Assembly (NCBI GenBank): GCA_024811115.1
Contig: JAKOGH010000499.1
Location: forward strand, 1-21,377
DNA: 21,377 nt
Direction of reading: 5' to 3'
Origin: Terana coerulea
Taxonomy: Eukaryota; Basidiomycota; Agaricomycetes; Polyporales; Phanerochaetaceae
Each line of letters begins with the position of its first letter. Position 1 is the first letter of the stretch. Made by a program: the position numbers and the translations under genes. The notes under the pieces were generated by a model, which saw only the letters and a program-made list of their open reading frames with translations, was not told the origin of the DNA and made no database searches. Shown in pieces: positions 8,474-18,700 of this stretch.

Positions 8474-9792
8474 TTATGCGGGATTCCACTGGTCTTTGGA
8501 TACTCTCGTAGCTCCATTCGTAGGTATGGCCTCGACGCCGTAGGGAGTTGTATCTCTGTGCAAAACTCTCAAATCCATGGCGGGCTCGGACTCGCCGGCC
8601 GACATGCTCTCACTATCGCCATGACCGCGGTCTTGCCCGAACTTGAGCGAGATGGACATCGTAGGCGCACTGCCGTACGTGTCACCGGCGGCGAGGCCCT
8701 GATCCACGCGGACGATGATTAGGTTGAACGCGATGCCAATGACCACAAGCATCTGGCTCACATTTCAGGTGAGTGGCGCCTATCCTGACAGTAAATATTT
8801 CGAGCCTCGACAGTACCCACCACGTCTGATGCCGGATACACGGCGTTGCTGTTCGCGATTTGTGTCGCAAAGGTGATCAAGACGAGGCTGGTGTATAGCA
8901 GACCCGACTCGACGATAAGTCGGATGACATTACCGAGCCGGGACGGCTTGTGGGACCTAGCAGAAACGAGTTTCCTAGTCTCCCTTTCGACGAGCCAGAT
9001 ACGCAACACAATTAGGCCTGCGAGTATGAGAATCAGCGCGATAAAAAAGGCGCCGAGGCCAAGAGCCCGTCCGGCTTACTGGTGGTGAGCACGTTGGTGG
9101 CGAGGGTCAGGACGATGAACGCCATCAGGAGCGAAGACATGAGGTTAGTGCTCAGGATTGTGGCGTGCGTGCGCAGGGTAGCGGTAGTTTAGGTGATGAC
9201 GATGGAAACGGCCATATTCCCGAGCCAAAGCACGCTCGGAAACGCGATGACGATCCATCTCCAGGAGAAAATGGCAAGGCAGCGGTAAATCTAGCGGTGC
9301 ATCGTCAGACGCCCTTTGTTGCATGATTTATGAGCGAATCGAAGGCGTACCAGCATGCCGTCACCAATGAGTGTCATCGCCTGAGTATCGACAAGCTACC
9401 GAGTTCATGGTTAGACGATGGTGAGCAACGTATAGCTCCGTTGAAGACCGCACCTTCATCACGCTAACCCAGTGCGAAATGTCTTCAAACTCGGCGTCTG
9501 CGCCGCCCGGGCCCGTGTAGAAGACGAAGGCGTCCAAGTTGTGCTTCAGGCCGAGCGCGACGTCGAGCGTCGAGAAAATGAACATCAAGAACGTGACGAC
9601 GACGAGCGGCCAATTGTACCGTTCCTTCTCCGTGCGGCACCAGAAGAGGGCGCGGACGCACAGCCCGAAGGTGACCAGGTAGATGCCGTACGCGACTGCT
9701 TCCATGAAGAGCGCGACAATCTGGGCCTCTGCAACTGGAAATGCGGCTAGCGGTCTTTGTGCCGTTAGGTCTGTGTCCTTGGGCGAGGTCAT
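8474..9792 (-). pseudogene. Seven-helix membrane protein, copy C, single nonsense codon
   Basis: Exons 9792-9454, 9395-9351, 9290-9080, 9017-8821 and 8752-8474 join in frame and match copy B in phase at every junction; exons 2, 3 and 4 have exactly the same lengths (45, 211 and 197 nt). The start MTSPKDTDL is the first ATG upstream of the conserved AEAQIVALFMEAVAYGIYLV segment. Exon 3 contains TAA at 9191-9189, in helix 4, where A and B have Tyr (VIT-stop-TTATL against ITYTTATL). This would cut the product at residue 161 of 356. The rest is open, including the conserved QMLVVIGIAFNLIIVR splice and the C-terminal tail. It is most likely a recent pseudogene; an assembly error or a strain polymorphism is possible. 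A retroelement-derived block begins about 29 bp upstream of the start codon. Confidence 0.85.
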
Positions 9793-9820
9793 AGCCGCCC
9801 TAAAGGCTGGGTGTTCGAGT

Positions 9821-9848
9821 CCTCCCTTAGTAAAGGAGGTGCGAAAGA
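9821..9848 (+). repeat. 28-bp direct repeat with hairpin, unit 1
   Basis: Contains the stem-loop CCTCCCTTAGTAAAGGAGG followed by TGCGAAAGA. An identical 28-bp unit begins at 9910, an 89-bp period. It lies 29 bp upstream of the start codon of copy C. Confidence 0.8.
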
Positions 9849-9909
9849 TAATTATGGAAACTCGACCCACACGTGGCAGCATTGTTAATCCACGTCCCGT
9901 GATACAAGC

Positions 9910-9937
9910 CCTCCCTTAGTAAAGGAGGTGCGAAAGA
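9910..9937 (+). repeat. 28-bp direct repeat with hairpin, unit 2
   Basis: Identical to the unit at 9821-9848. It marks the left side of the structured non-coding block that precedes the LINE remnant. The 61 bp between the units are unique. Confidence 0.8.
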
Positions 9938-10545
9938 AGGCTACAGAAGCTTGTGTCACCTTCCCAATTTGGGCTGTTCACTCTAAGGCACTGGGCTGCA
10001 CTTGGGTTAACCGGCAGAACTCCCACAGAGTGCTGGAACAGTTCGAAGCCCGAAAGGGTCTGAAAAGATAGGGGTCGATAAGAAGGGGCATAGTTCTGAT
10101 AACAAGCCGACGTAATTGACAGGCCACCCCTCTCCCTGATAACCCAATTGGGGACGTTAGTCACGGGTAACTCCTGGACTCTATGATCTGGGTCACCCGT
10201 GGCAAGACAGAGACTGAGGACATACTGGGAATCTGCGCCTGATGGCATCAGCAAACCGTATGCCGAGGAACGGGAAGCTGGAAAACCCTGGGCTAGGGTT
10301 TAAGTGAAACACACTATGATCCAGGGAAGGGTAACCTCCTGAGTAACGTGTGACACCCAGTGAGCCGTGGCGGATCGGGGCAGTCCCCGTCTCCGGCCCG
10401 AGAGATCTAAATCCTCTGTCGGTCCGAATCGTATAGTTCGGGCTTAAGTTGATACCCAGTAACACATGGTAGGCCAGCCTTTCGTGGAAGGCCATGTGGT
10501 GGGCCTCGCAAGAGAACCCTCTGTACTGGTATATTTACCTCCATT
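9938..10545 (+). other. Non-coding block rich in stem-loops, probably a retroelement leader or structured RNA
   Basis: No frame here resembles a protein. Instead there is a series of short inverted repeats with small loops: CACGGGT/ACCCGTG (10162-10168 with 10195-10201), AAACCCT-GGGCT-AGGGTTT (10283-10301), CGGGG-CAGT-CCCCG (10376-10389), GTCCGAA/TTCGGGC (10422-10443, one G-T pair), and a nested pair with outer stem CACATG/CATGTG (10463-10498) around GCCTT/AAGGC (10477-10492). The block sits between the hairpin repeats and the first readable LINE codons, and on the LINE's strand. It could be the 5' untranslated region of that element, an internal deletion junction, or an unrelated insertion. 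Transcription strand is assumed from the LINE. Confidence 0.45.
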
Positions 10546-12788
10546 GTCACTGACTTGAACCAAATTGGCCTTGGTGTCGAGGGCGGACAAGCTGGAGATT
10601 ATGCATTTCCGCGAGGGGGCCCAAGTGGAGCGAGACAGAGCCCCTCGGACCTAAACTCAAAGTCAGAATCGACGGTAGCCTGCACACCATTGTTCCGACG
10701 AACTGCATGCGGTACCTTGGATTTTTCCTTGACCCACGGCTGTCATTCCGGGCACACGTTAAGTTCTATGCTAATAAGGCACGAAGCACAGTTACAGCAC
10801 TGCGTATGCTTGGAAACTCAAATCGAGGGTTCTCACCTCGGGACAAGCGGCGGCTGTACATCTCCAATGTCCTGCCCATTATCACGTATGGCGCACAGCT
10901 ATGGTGGCGACCAGACTGGCGCGGTCGAAAGACAGTGTGCGACCTTCTGCAGAAAGCCCAAAACCAGGCCGCCCGATGGATTACCGGTGGGTATCGCTCC
11001 ACACGTGTCGGGGCGCTCGAAATGATGGCAGGGCTGTTTCCTATCCGGCACCAGATTGATAAGTACATGAAGAAAGCAGGGTTGCGTGTACGCACCTTGC
11101 ATGACGGGCACTCAACGCGGGCACAGCTACCTCCAAGCTGGCGACCCCAGTGTGTACCAACCAGTGCACCATTCCCTCTTGGTGCCGAACTGGATCCAGA
11201 CCTTGACTCGCCCTATGGTGTGGATTAATGACACAGGACAGCAGTCCTCAGAGAAGTTCGACTTACTGCACGACGAGTGCCGCCCTGGAAATCGAATCTC
11301 TGATGCCCTGGCAAACCAAGTGATTTATCACATGGATGTGGCAGATGGGAAGCATGCGCCGCCAAAGGCGAATAAAGAGGCCCTGCAGGACTGGGTAAAT
11401 ATTAGACTAAACCCCATCATCAGTGAGATCGAACGGGACCCAAACCGGGCAATGGTATTCACCGATGGATCCCAGAAGAAAGTGTCCAATGGACAAGCGG
11501 GCACCTTTGCCGGAGCCGCCTGGATGGTCAAGCACAGCGGCACTGTGCGTCAGGGCAAGTTTGGATACGGAAAATCGACGCCGTATGATGCCGAGATGGC
11601 GGCCCTTGCACGAGGGCTGGCAGAGGCAGTTCAGAACCTGCCCGAGAATGTTAAGGACATCCATGTGTTCGCAGATAACCGCGCAGCACTTACGTCTATT
11701 CTTGCGGCTGGGAAAGGTCCCTCCCAACTGCTCTCGGTAGCGGCGTGCCGCTCAGTACGGCCATGGCTTGAAAAGTCACGCGACCACTGGATCCACATCC
11801 ATTGGTGTCCTGGACACATGAAAATCTACTGGAATGAAGCTGTAGATAAGCTAGCTGGTCAAGGCGCAGATGAGCCATCTGACCATGTCTCGTTTGCCTT
11901 CGCTCGACAGCGTGTCACCCAACAAACTTACGAAGCATGGCAACAGCAGATGCGCGACCCAGACTACCGAGGCCATAACTGCTTGATTCGGCCAACAGAC
12001 TTCAGCAAGTGCAAGCACACTGGAGCCGAATTGGTACTTATCTACACTTGGGAAGAGCAACGTTACCTTCGCTCGAATGGCTCGTTTCACCACCGGGCAC
12101 TTCCCGCATGGGATGTTCCGTGAGAAAATGAACTTCGACGGGAACGTTGACTGCTGGTGCGGCGAGGAAGAATCCAGAAATCACATCTGATTTGACTGCG
12201 ACCTGTGGATCAAAAGCATAAGCCGCCAGACATCGAGGCTGAACTGCGGAGACGGGATCCAAACATACCCAGAGACGCCCTTGACTACTTAGATCCACCC
12301 CTGTCCCAGACGGCATGACGGTGGAGGAGCACATAGTGCACCTATGGCGTGCGAAGTTGCCATCGCCCGAGGACGTCTTGGAGTTCCTCGAGATGAACCC
12401 AGTTGTGGGCACCTTCCAGTGGCTGGAACTCGTTGACCAGGCCTTGGACGACCTGGCTGCGGGAGATAATGACACCATGTCGATCTTCAAGGCGTACCTC
12501 CACTCAACAGCGAGGAAGAAGGCTTACCTTGACTGGAGGGCCAGATTCCCGAAAGAACCTCTTGCGTCCTTCACGCAGAAATATGCCATGCACGCAGCCG
12601 ACAGAGTCGCGCGGCGGTATGACCTCCCTCAAAGCGAACTTCTGGCGTTGCGCATTGAGTTTGGCTACACCCCGGACCCGGATGACACGGCGCGGGCAAG
12701 GCACAAGACAAAGAGCGGGCGCGTCGGCGCGATACAAGGGTCTGCGTCACACGGGCGCCAGACACATCTTTGTCACCAGACAGCCTGA
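10546..12788 (+). pseudogene. LINE (non-LTR retrotransposon) ORF2 remnant: RT thumb, RNase H, C-terminal zinc region
   Basis: Homology begins near 10570 (DKLEIMHFREG) and runs through the post-catalytic RT region typical of fungal LINEs (MRYLGFFLDPRLSFRAHV from 10707; LPIITYGAQLWW; AARWITGGYRST; KYMKKAGLRVRTLHDGHSTR). After a frameshift near 11215 comes an RNase H domain with all acidic residues in place: TDGSQ (11461), the Glu of DAEMAAL (11593), the Asp of ADNRAAL (11674), WCPGH, and NEAVDKLA (Asp at 11845). A further frameshift between about 12000 and 12080 leads to RFTTGHFPHG and CWCGEEESRNH, a C-x-C...H...C motif broken by TGA at 12188-12190. Another shift gives the tail from 12315 (PSPEDVLEFLEMNPVVGTF) to the stop at 12788. 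The catalytic YxDD part of RT, the endonuclease and ORF1 are missing. It is dead. Confidence 0.85.
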
Positions 12789-14132
12789 AGTTTCCCTTTT
12801 TCTTTCTCTCTCTCTTCCGTCCTCTCTGTCTACTGTAGGTGTACATGTACTTCTCCGTACGCACTTTAAACCACCAGATTCAAAAAAACTGGAAATGCGG
12901 CTGCCATGGTGGTTTTAGTGGTGGTGGAGGTGGAGGTGCAAGCTGGACGATCGCGCGGATGATCTCAGCCATAAATCATGTTCTGAAGAACATACATACT
13001 AAGGTTCCACGTACCGCAGCGCCCATATCTCACGCCTGCAAGATCTGCGATTCTATACACAGAAGCTTGCAGGGTCGTGCATGCCCATGAGCCTACTGGG
13101 TTCGCATCGCTCCTCTGACAGTGTACAGCCATGCAATGCTGCCTGGAAGCGCATCATCTGTGAATCCGGCGGTCGAGATGGGACGAACGGTCGAGAGTGG
13201 CAGAAATCACACCCGTGAGGCGTGTTGCTGGCACTGCCCAAGAATAAGGTTGAATCCGGAATCAGATGATAGAGAATGCGAGGTTGATGCACGTTGGAAC
13301 GAAGTATTTTGAGGGGACAAGGCAGGAGGTAGGCTGGCGGAACCTTATACACTTCCTAGTATTACGTGTACATTGGTCGTGGCCTGCCGCGGTTGCGTGG
13401 ATAGCTGAGATGTTTCTGACCGATGCCAACGAATAATGTTCTGAAGCTGTGAGTGCGGGATATGGTAAGCACACCGGAGAGAGCATGAGTGGGAAAAGAT
13501 GAACTTCCGTTGGCTTCGTGAACACTATTTCAATATTCTTGCCTGCCTACGGCCTAAGCCAATAAGCGTCTTGTCGTCGAATGCTTTTGTACTTCGTGGT
13601 GCGGGAATTTACCAGTGCAGGACGGAAGGAGCAATTATGTACGCTTGAGTAAGGCCACAGCATCTTGGTAGGGCCTCGCATTGAGTAAATCGATGCTGTG
13701 CTATGTTGAGAGCGGGTTTGCTATCTGTCCGAGCGCACACAGTCCTACCTCAAACCCACCAAGCTGCTGCGGCCTGAATACATGCTGACAGCTTGACGTT
13801 GCGTTTGGACTACATCAGGTGCGAGAGTATTCACTAGCCGTTCCAAAGTGTCTGCCCGAGGAACTTATTACACTTCCGAGCAAATGAGCATATTGCGAGC
13901 AGTTGTGAATTGACGTGTATACGTACTTGTACACTTTGGTGGATGGAAAACCAGATACCTCACGAGTGGTGTTACTATCAGGGAAGTCGAGTGAGTTGAG
14001 TTGGACGAGCTTAGTCGCACATGAGTAAAGGCAAAATGATCCAGTTGTTCCTAGGGTATATAGTACATGAGTAGTGATGTGCATAGAGGCGTGATATCTT
14101 GGAATATGAAAGGCAACAGTAGATGTTATTGC
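12789..14132. other. Gene-free stretch after the LINE
   Basis: The left end (12789-12840) is a long pyrimidine tract, followed by a run of seven A at about 12883; either may belong to the LINE 3' untranslated region. A G-rich patch (about 12908-12941, GGTGGTGGAGGTGGAGG) follows. The remaining 1.2 kb has only short reading frames without recognisable content on either strand. The right end is the 3' flank of gene E. Confidence 0.5.
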
Positions 14133-15389
14133 TCAGAAGTCTGCCGCTTCGCCGCCATACTTCTTTGGTAGCTCCTTTGCATCAACGAAGGGCAGGAGGG
14201 CAGAGCCAATAGTGCTGCTGCCAGTTCCGACCATGTTGAGCTTGGCGAAGGTCTTGGCGGACATGACGGCCCTGAACGCCCAGAAGATCCACGCCATGAA
14301 CGTTGGCACATTGACGAAGAATTTCATGGACTGCAGTTGTTACAGATGTCAGTCAGCAGCCAGTCTCTATCAATGAGCACGTACGAGGAACTCAGGATAG
14401 TGGTTCTGGAAGATGTTAGAGGCTTCCGAGGCTGCGGCCTTCTGGTTGGCATCCCGGGACATCATGCTGACGCCTTCGTAGTCGTGGATTTGAATCATCT
14501 GGTCAATGTTCTCAAAATCGAGAAGCTGAATGCTTTTCTCCATGTACTGGATGCGCCAGCTATGCAACTTGAATCAGACGCTGACCAACGAGTATCTGGA
14601 ACAGACCGGTACTCACTGGATGAACCTACGAACGTCGGAGAAGACCTCCTTGGTGTTCACCTTGCCGCCGTAGATATTGTAACTATTGTGAGAAGTCAGA
14701 TATCCACTGAAAGACGCACAAATCCTTAGACATACGTCACAGGCCTTCCCGCCTTGTCATGCCCAAAGTTGACCCCTACACCACCAAAGACTTCCTCTGG
14801 GAATTTCTCGTTGAGGAGCTCGTCAATCTCCATCTCATCGCGCCAACGTAGCGTATGAACCAATGATTCCCGTGCCTCCGCGACTTTCAGCTCCCTAGGT
14901 TGATGGACATGTGAGCATCAAGCCATTCGCGCGACAGGCAGGCGGGCGTGACTCACTTGGCGCGGAGGAACTTCATGAGCACGACGCTGACGCGGGCATC
15001 GTTGGTGGGATTCGATGGGTCAATGGTAACGCCCCAGATTTGGAACGCTTGGGGCTCTGCTTTGGCGTCGTCCGGTGCATATGCAGCTCGCCAAATCTCG
15101 GGCAGCTTGGGCTATTCCACGTGTTAGACTTTGCGGGCCATTTGGGGGCAACATGCAAGCAAGTGCCTACCCGAAGCTCTTTCAATGCGGCCCATTCCTG
15201 CTCAGTGAACTTCTTTGTAAGTGCGTTCTGCGGCTCGGACGTCGCTGCTGCGCTCCCGCCTGCCTCTGGCTTCAAAGCAGGCTCCGCAGCGGCGGCAGTG
15301 GTGGTAGCCGTGGGCACAGCGGGCTCTGTGGCAGCATCTGCGGCTACTGTGGGCTGCACGGGAGCTTCTACAGCTTCGGGGCTGGCATT
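14133..15389 (-). CDS. SFH5: SFH5-like CRAL-TRIO domain protein (gene E); start codon unresolved
   Basis: Homolog of fungal Sfh5, a Sec14-family protein at the cytosolic face of ER and plasma membrane; yeast Sfh5 transfers phosphatidylinositol in assays and was reported to bind heme. Exons: first exon to 15171, then 15111-14957, 14894-14736, 14682-14617, 14559-14385, 14330-14133; all GT-AG and in phase. Exon 1 has an Ala/Pro/Thr-rich leader, then PQNALTKKFTEQEWAALKEL. Exon 2 has WGVTIDPSNPTNDARVSV and LMKFLRA. The core has GHDKAGRPVTYNIYGG, FENIDQMIQIHDYEGVSMMS and SRDANQKAAASEASNIF. The end is FFVNVPTFMAWIFWAF ... LPKKYGGEAADF. The His (14486-14484) and Tyr (14480-14478) of IHDY match the yeast heme-iron ligands. 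The frame has no in-frame ATG: ATG at 15388-15386 sits where the start is expected but is one base out of phase, and the frame is otherwise open back to about 15510. It is either a missing base or an unseen first exon. Confidence 0.85.
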
Positions 15390-15706
15390 GTCGTGGTAGG
15401 ACGGTGAGAGGGGCGTGGAAGTTGTGCGAAGTCTGGGTGGGTCTTGAGGACGGCCAGAGGCCGAGAACGCCACAAGCGCGCATAAATGGCTCAAATCGGA
15501 GCTTATCGAAGTTTATCTGATAAGATGAATTTGGTGCCGCGCTGCGGCAATCTCCCCGTTCCACATCGCACGCCCGGGGTGTTCTTACAATTACTCTCAC
15601 CTCAGCGCAGGCGCACCCGAACTTCTACCACCATCTCTCCGGCCATAACAAGGCCATACGGCCTCCGTTCTCCCCTTCCTTCCTCATCCAAATCTCTCTT
15701 CGCGTC
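15390..15706. promoter_or_regulatory. Shared divergent promoter region of SFH5-like gene and copper ATPase
   Basis: About 320 bp separate the inferred starts of the two divergent genes. The side next to the ATPase is pyrimidine-rich on its coding strand (15650-15700), which is common before fungal start codons. I see no convincing TATA box or copper- or iron-response element. Confidence 0.45.
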
Positions 15707-18700
15707 ATGTCGGCTTTCTTTTCGAATCTCTTGGGCGTTGGGAAGGACCTGGCGGCGGAGGAGGGCAAGCTCGGACTGCCGCTCAGCCCGGAGGATGGCC
15801 AGGGGCATCGATTGCCCATGGCATCGGTCTTCCAGAGAGGGGGAGTTTAGGATAGAGGGGATGACCTGCGGGGCTTGCGTCGAGGTGCGTGCTACGGTTG
15901 CTGCCATCCGGGTCCACGCGCGCTGAGCAGCGGCGCAGTCTATCGAAGGCATGCTGCGAAACCAGCCTGGCATTCTCTCAGTCAAGGTCGCACTCCTCGC
16001 CGAGCGAGCGGTCGTCGAGTACGACCCCAACGTCTGGACGGTGGACAAAATCTCGTCGGTGAGTGCAACCATCTGTCATGTCAGGACAGTCTCGGGCATG
16101 CGCTCCCACGCGAACACCATTCCACGTCTCTGTCACACTTTCTTGCAGATATCCTTTTCTCACTCTCCATCTGCGAGCACAAGAATGTTGCAAATATCTC
16201 TTTCACCTTGACTTGCCGGGGGATTGAGACATTTACCTACACGCTTACAAAGCGCCGCTTCACTGTCCCGCTTCTCCACATGCGCTCGCTCGGGAGAACT
16301 GGTGCTAGGTTCCAGCCAGCGAGCAGTGTTGTTGATCACTTTTAGGAGTTGCGTCTTGTGTTTCATGCATGGACCTCCGAGCTGGCCCTTTTCTCTTCTC
16401 TTCAGCTCGAGCAACGCATCATATAATCTGACTCATCAAATATTCTGTAGGAAATCTCAGACATTGGCTTCGACGCTACATTGATCCCGCCTACGCGGTC
16501 CGACACCGTCATTTTGCGCATCTACGGCCTGATGTCTTCCTCCTGCTGTTCGGTTATCGAGCAGGAACTCTCCGCCTTACCTGGCATTACGACTGTCGCC
16601 GTCACATTACTCAACGAAACGTGCAAGATCGAATTCGACCGCGGGCTCATAGGACCTAGAGAAATAGTTGAGCGCATCGAGGAGGTGGGTTACGACGCAA
16701 TGCTATCAGATCATGAAAATGCGACCCAGTTGCGCTCGCTCACCCGGATGAAAGAGATCCAGGAATGGAAGACGCACTTCTGTTGGAGTGTCGTCTTTGC
16801 CCTCCCCGTCTTCTTCATCAGCATGGTCTCTATGCGTATACCCCCGCTGCACATGTTGTTCATGACCCGCCTGCACAACGCGATATACCTCGGCGACTTC
16901 CTCGTGCTTTGCCTAACTACGCCGGCGCAGTTCTGGCTCGGACGCAAGTTCTACAACAACGCCTGGAAAGCACTTCGACACGGCAGTGCGACCATGGACG
17001 TCCTTGTCATGCTCGGCACCTCCGCCGCCTACTTCTACTCCCTGTTCACCCTGATTGGTGCAGCCTTCAACACCGACCCCGAATACATGCCTTTCGTCTT
17101 CTTCGACACCAGCACCATGTTGATCATGTTTGTCTCGCTTGGAAGGCTGCTGGAGAACCGCGCCAAGGGGCGCACGAGCGCCGCGCTGACGGATCTCATG
17201 GCGCTGGCGCCCTCCATGGCCACTATCTACACCGACGCCCCGGCATGTACTCAGGAAAAGAGGATTCCCACTGAGCTCGTGCAGGTCGGCGACACTGTGA
17301 AGCTTGTACCAGGTGATAAGATCCCTGCCGATGGCACAGTCCTGAGAGGCTCCTCCACGGTTGACGAGAGCGCGGTGACGGGCGAGCCGCTTCCCGTGCT
17401 GAAGCAGGCCGGAGACAGCGTCATCGGAGGAACAGTCAACGGCCTCGGCACCTTCGACATGGCAGTCACGCGGGCGGGCAAGGATACCGCGCTCGCGCAG
17501 ATCGTCAAGCTCGTCGAGGATGCGCAGACGTCAAAGGCGCCTATCCAAGCGTTCGCCGACAAGGTCGCGGGATACTTTGTTCCGACAGTCATCACCCTCG
17601 CCTGCGTGACCTTTATCGCTTGGATGTTCCTCTCGCACATACTGGGCGAGGACAAGCTGCCGGAGATGTTCCGTCACCACGGCGCGAGCAAGCTCGCGGT
17701 CTGTCTGCAGCTTTGCATCTCTGTCGTCGTCGTCGCGTGCCCTTGCGCACTCGGCTTGAGCACACCGACGGCCATCATGGTGGGCACCGGTGTGGGCGCG
17801 AAGAACGGCATTCTCATTAAGGGTGGACGTGCCCTCGAGGCAAGCCGGAGCATCAAGAGGATCGTCTTGGACAAGACGGGAACGGTCACAGAGGGCAAGA
17901 TGTCTGTTGCACAGTGGTCCTGGGCCAGTTTCAGCCACGGAGGATACGACGACAATGTCTATACCCCCACGTCGACCGCATCACTTACCACTCCGGCGTA
18001 TGAAGATCTTACTCGAGCGGATATAGTCGCTCTCGTATCGGCGACGGAGGCCCGATCGGAGCACCCGCTGGCGAAGGCTGTCGCTGTCTACGGCAGGGAC
18101 CTCCTCGCTTCATCGCACATGAATATCCGGGAAGTCGCGTTGGACGACTTTGAGAGCATCACAGGTTCAGGCGTCAAGGCCACCGCTCGGTTCGCAGGCT
18201 CGAGTGCGAAGTACACCGTGTTCATTGGCAACGCCCGCTTCGCATCGCAGTCGGACGATCTCTCGCTACCCTCATCCTTCTCCACCTTCCACGCCGCTGA
18301 AGAGTCCCAAGGGCATACCGCGATCTTCGTCTCTATTTCCACCTTCTCGTCGTCGCGACCGACCATTGTCCTCGCCATTGCGCTGTCCGATGCGCCTAAG
18401 CGGTCGTCGGCACAGGCGATTCAGGCGTTAGAGGCGATGGGTGTGGAGGTGAACATGATGACCGGCGACGCAAAGGGTACCGCGTTGGCGATCGCGAAGC
18501 AAGTCGGCATCCGGGAAGACCGTGTGTGGGCAGACATGAGCCCGAAGGGCAAGGCCGCGGTAGTGACTGAGCTGATGGAGAAGTATGGCGGAGGGGTAGC
18601 TATGGTAAGTTTCCCTCTTCAAGCAATAACTCGTTACTCAGGCAGCATCTCAGGTCGGTGACGGTATCAATGACTCGCCTGCGCTCGTAGCCGCCTCTGT

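Noticed and set aside
9811..9827. GTGTTCGAGTCC resembles a tRNA T-loop/B box.
   Set aside because: No matching acceptor stem, D arm or anticodon arm can be placed upstream, and the T stem has a mismatch. It overlaps the flank of the hairpin repeat.
10283..10301. CTAGGGTTTA resembles plant-type telomere sequence.
   Set aside because: Single occurrence, and it is one arm of a perfect hairpin rather than a tandem array.
9916..10495. Two minus-strand reading frames of about 100 codons.
   Set aside because: No recognisable domain or supporting splice structure; better explained as chance frames within the stem-loop block.
12908..12941. GGTGG-rich patch as a G-quadruplex or glycine-rich coding segment.
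   Set aside because: Only two-G tracts and no gene around it; too weak to call.
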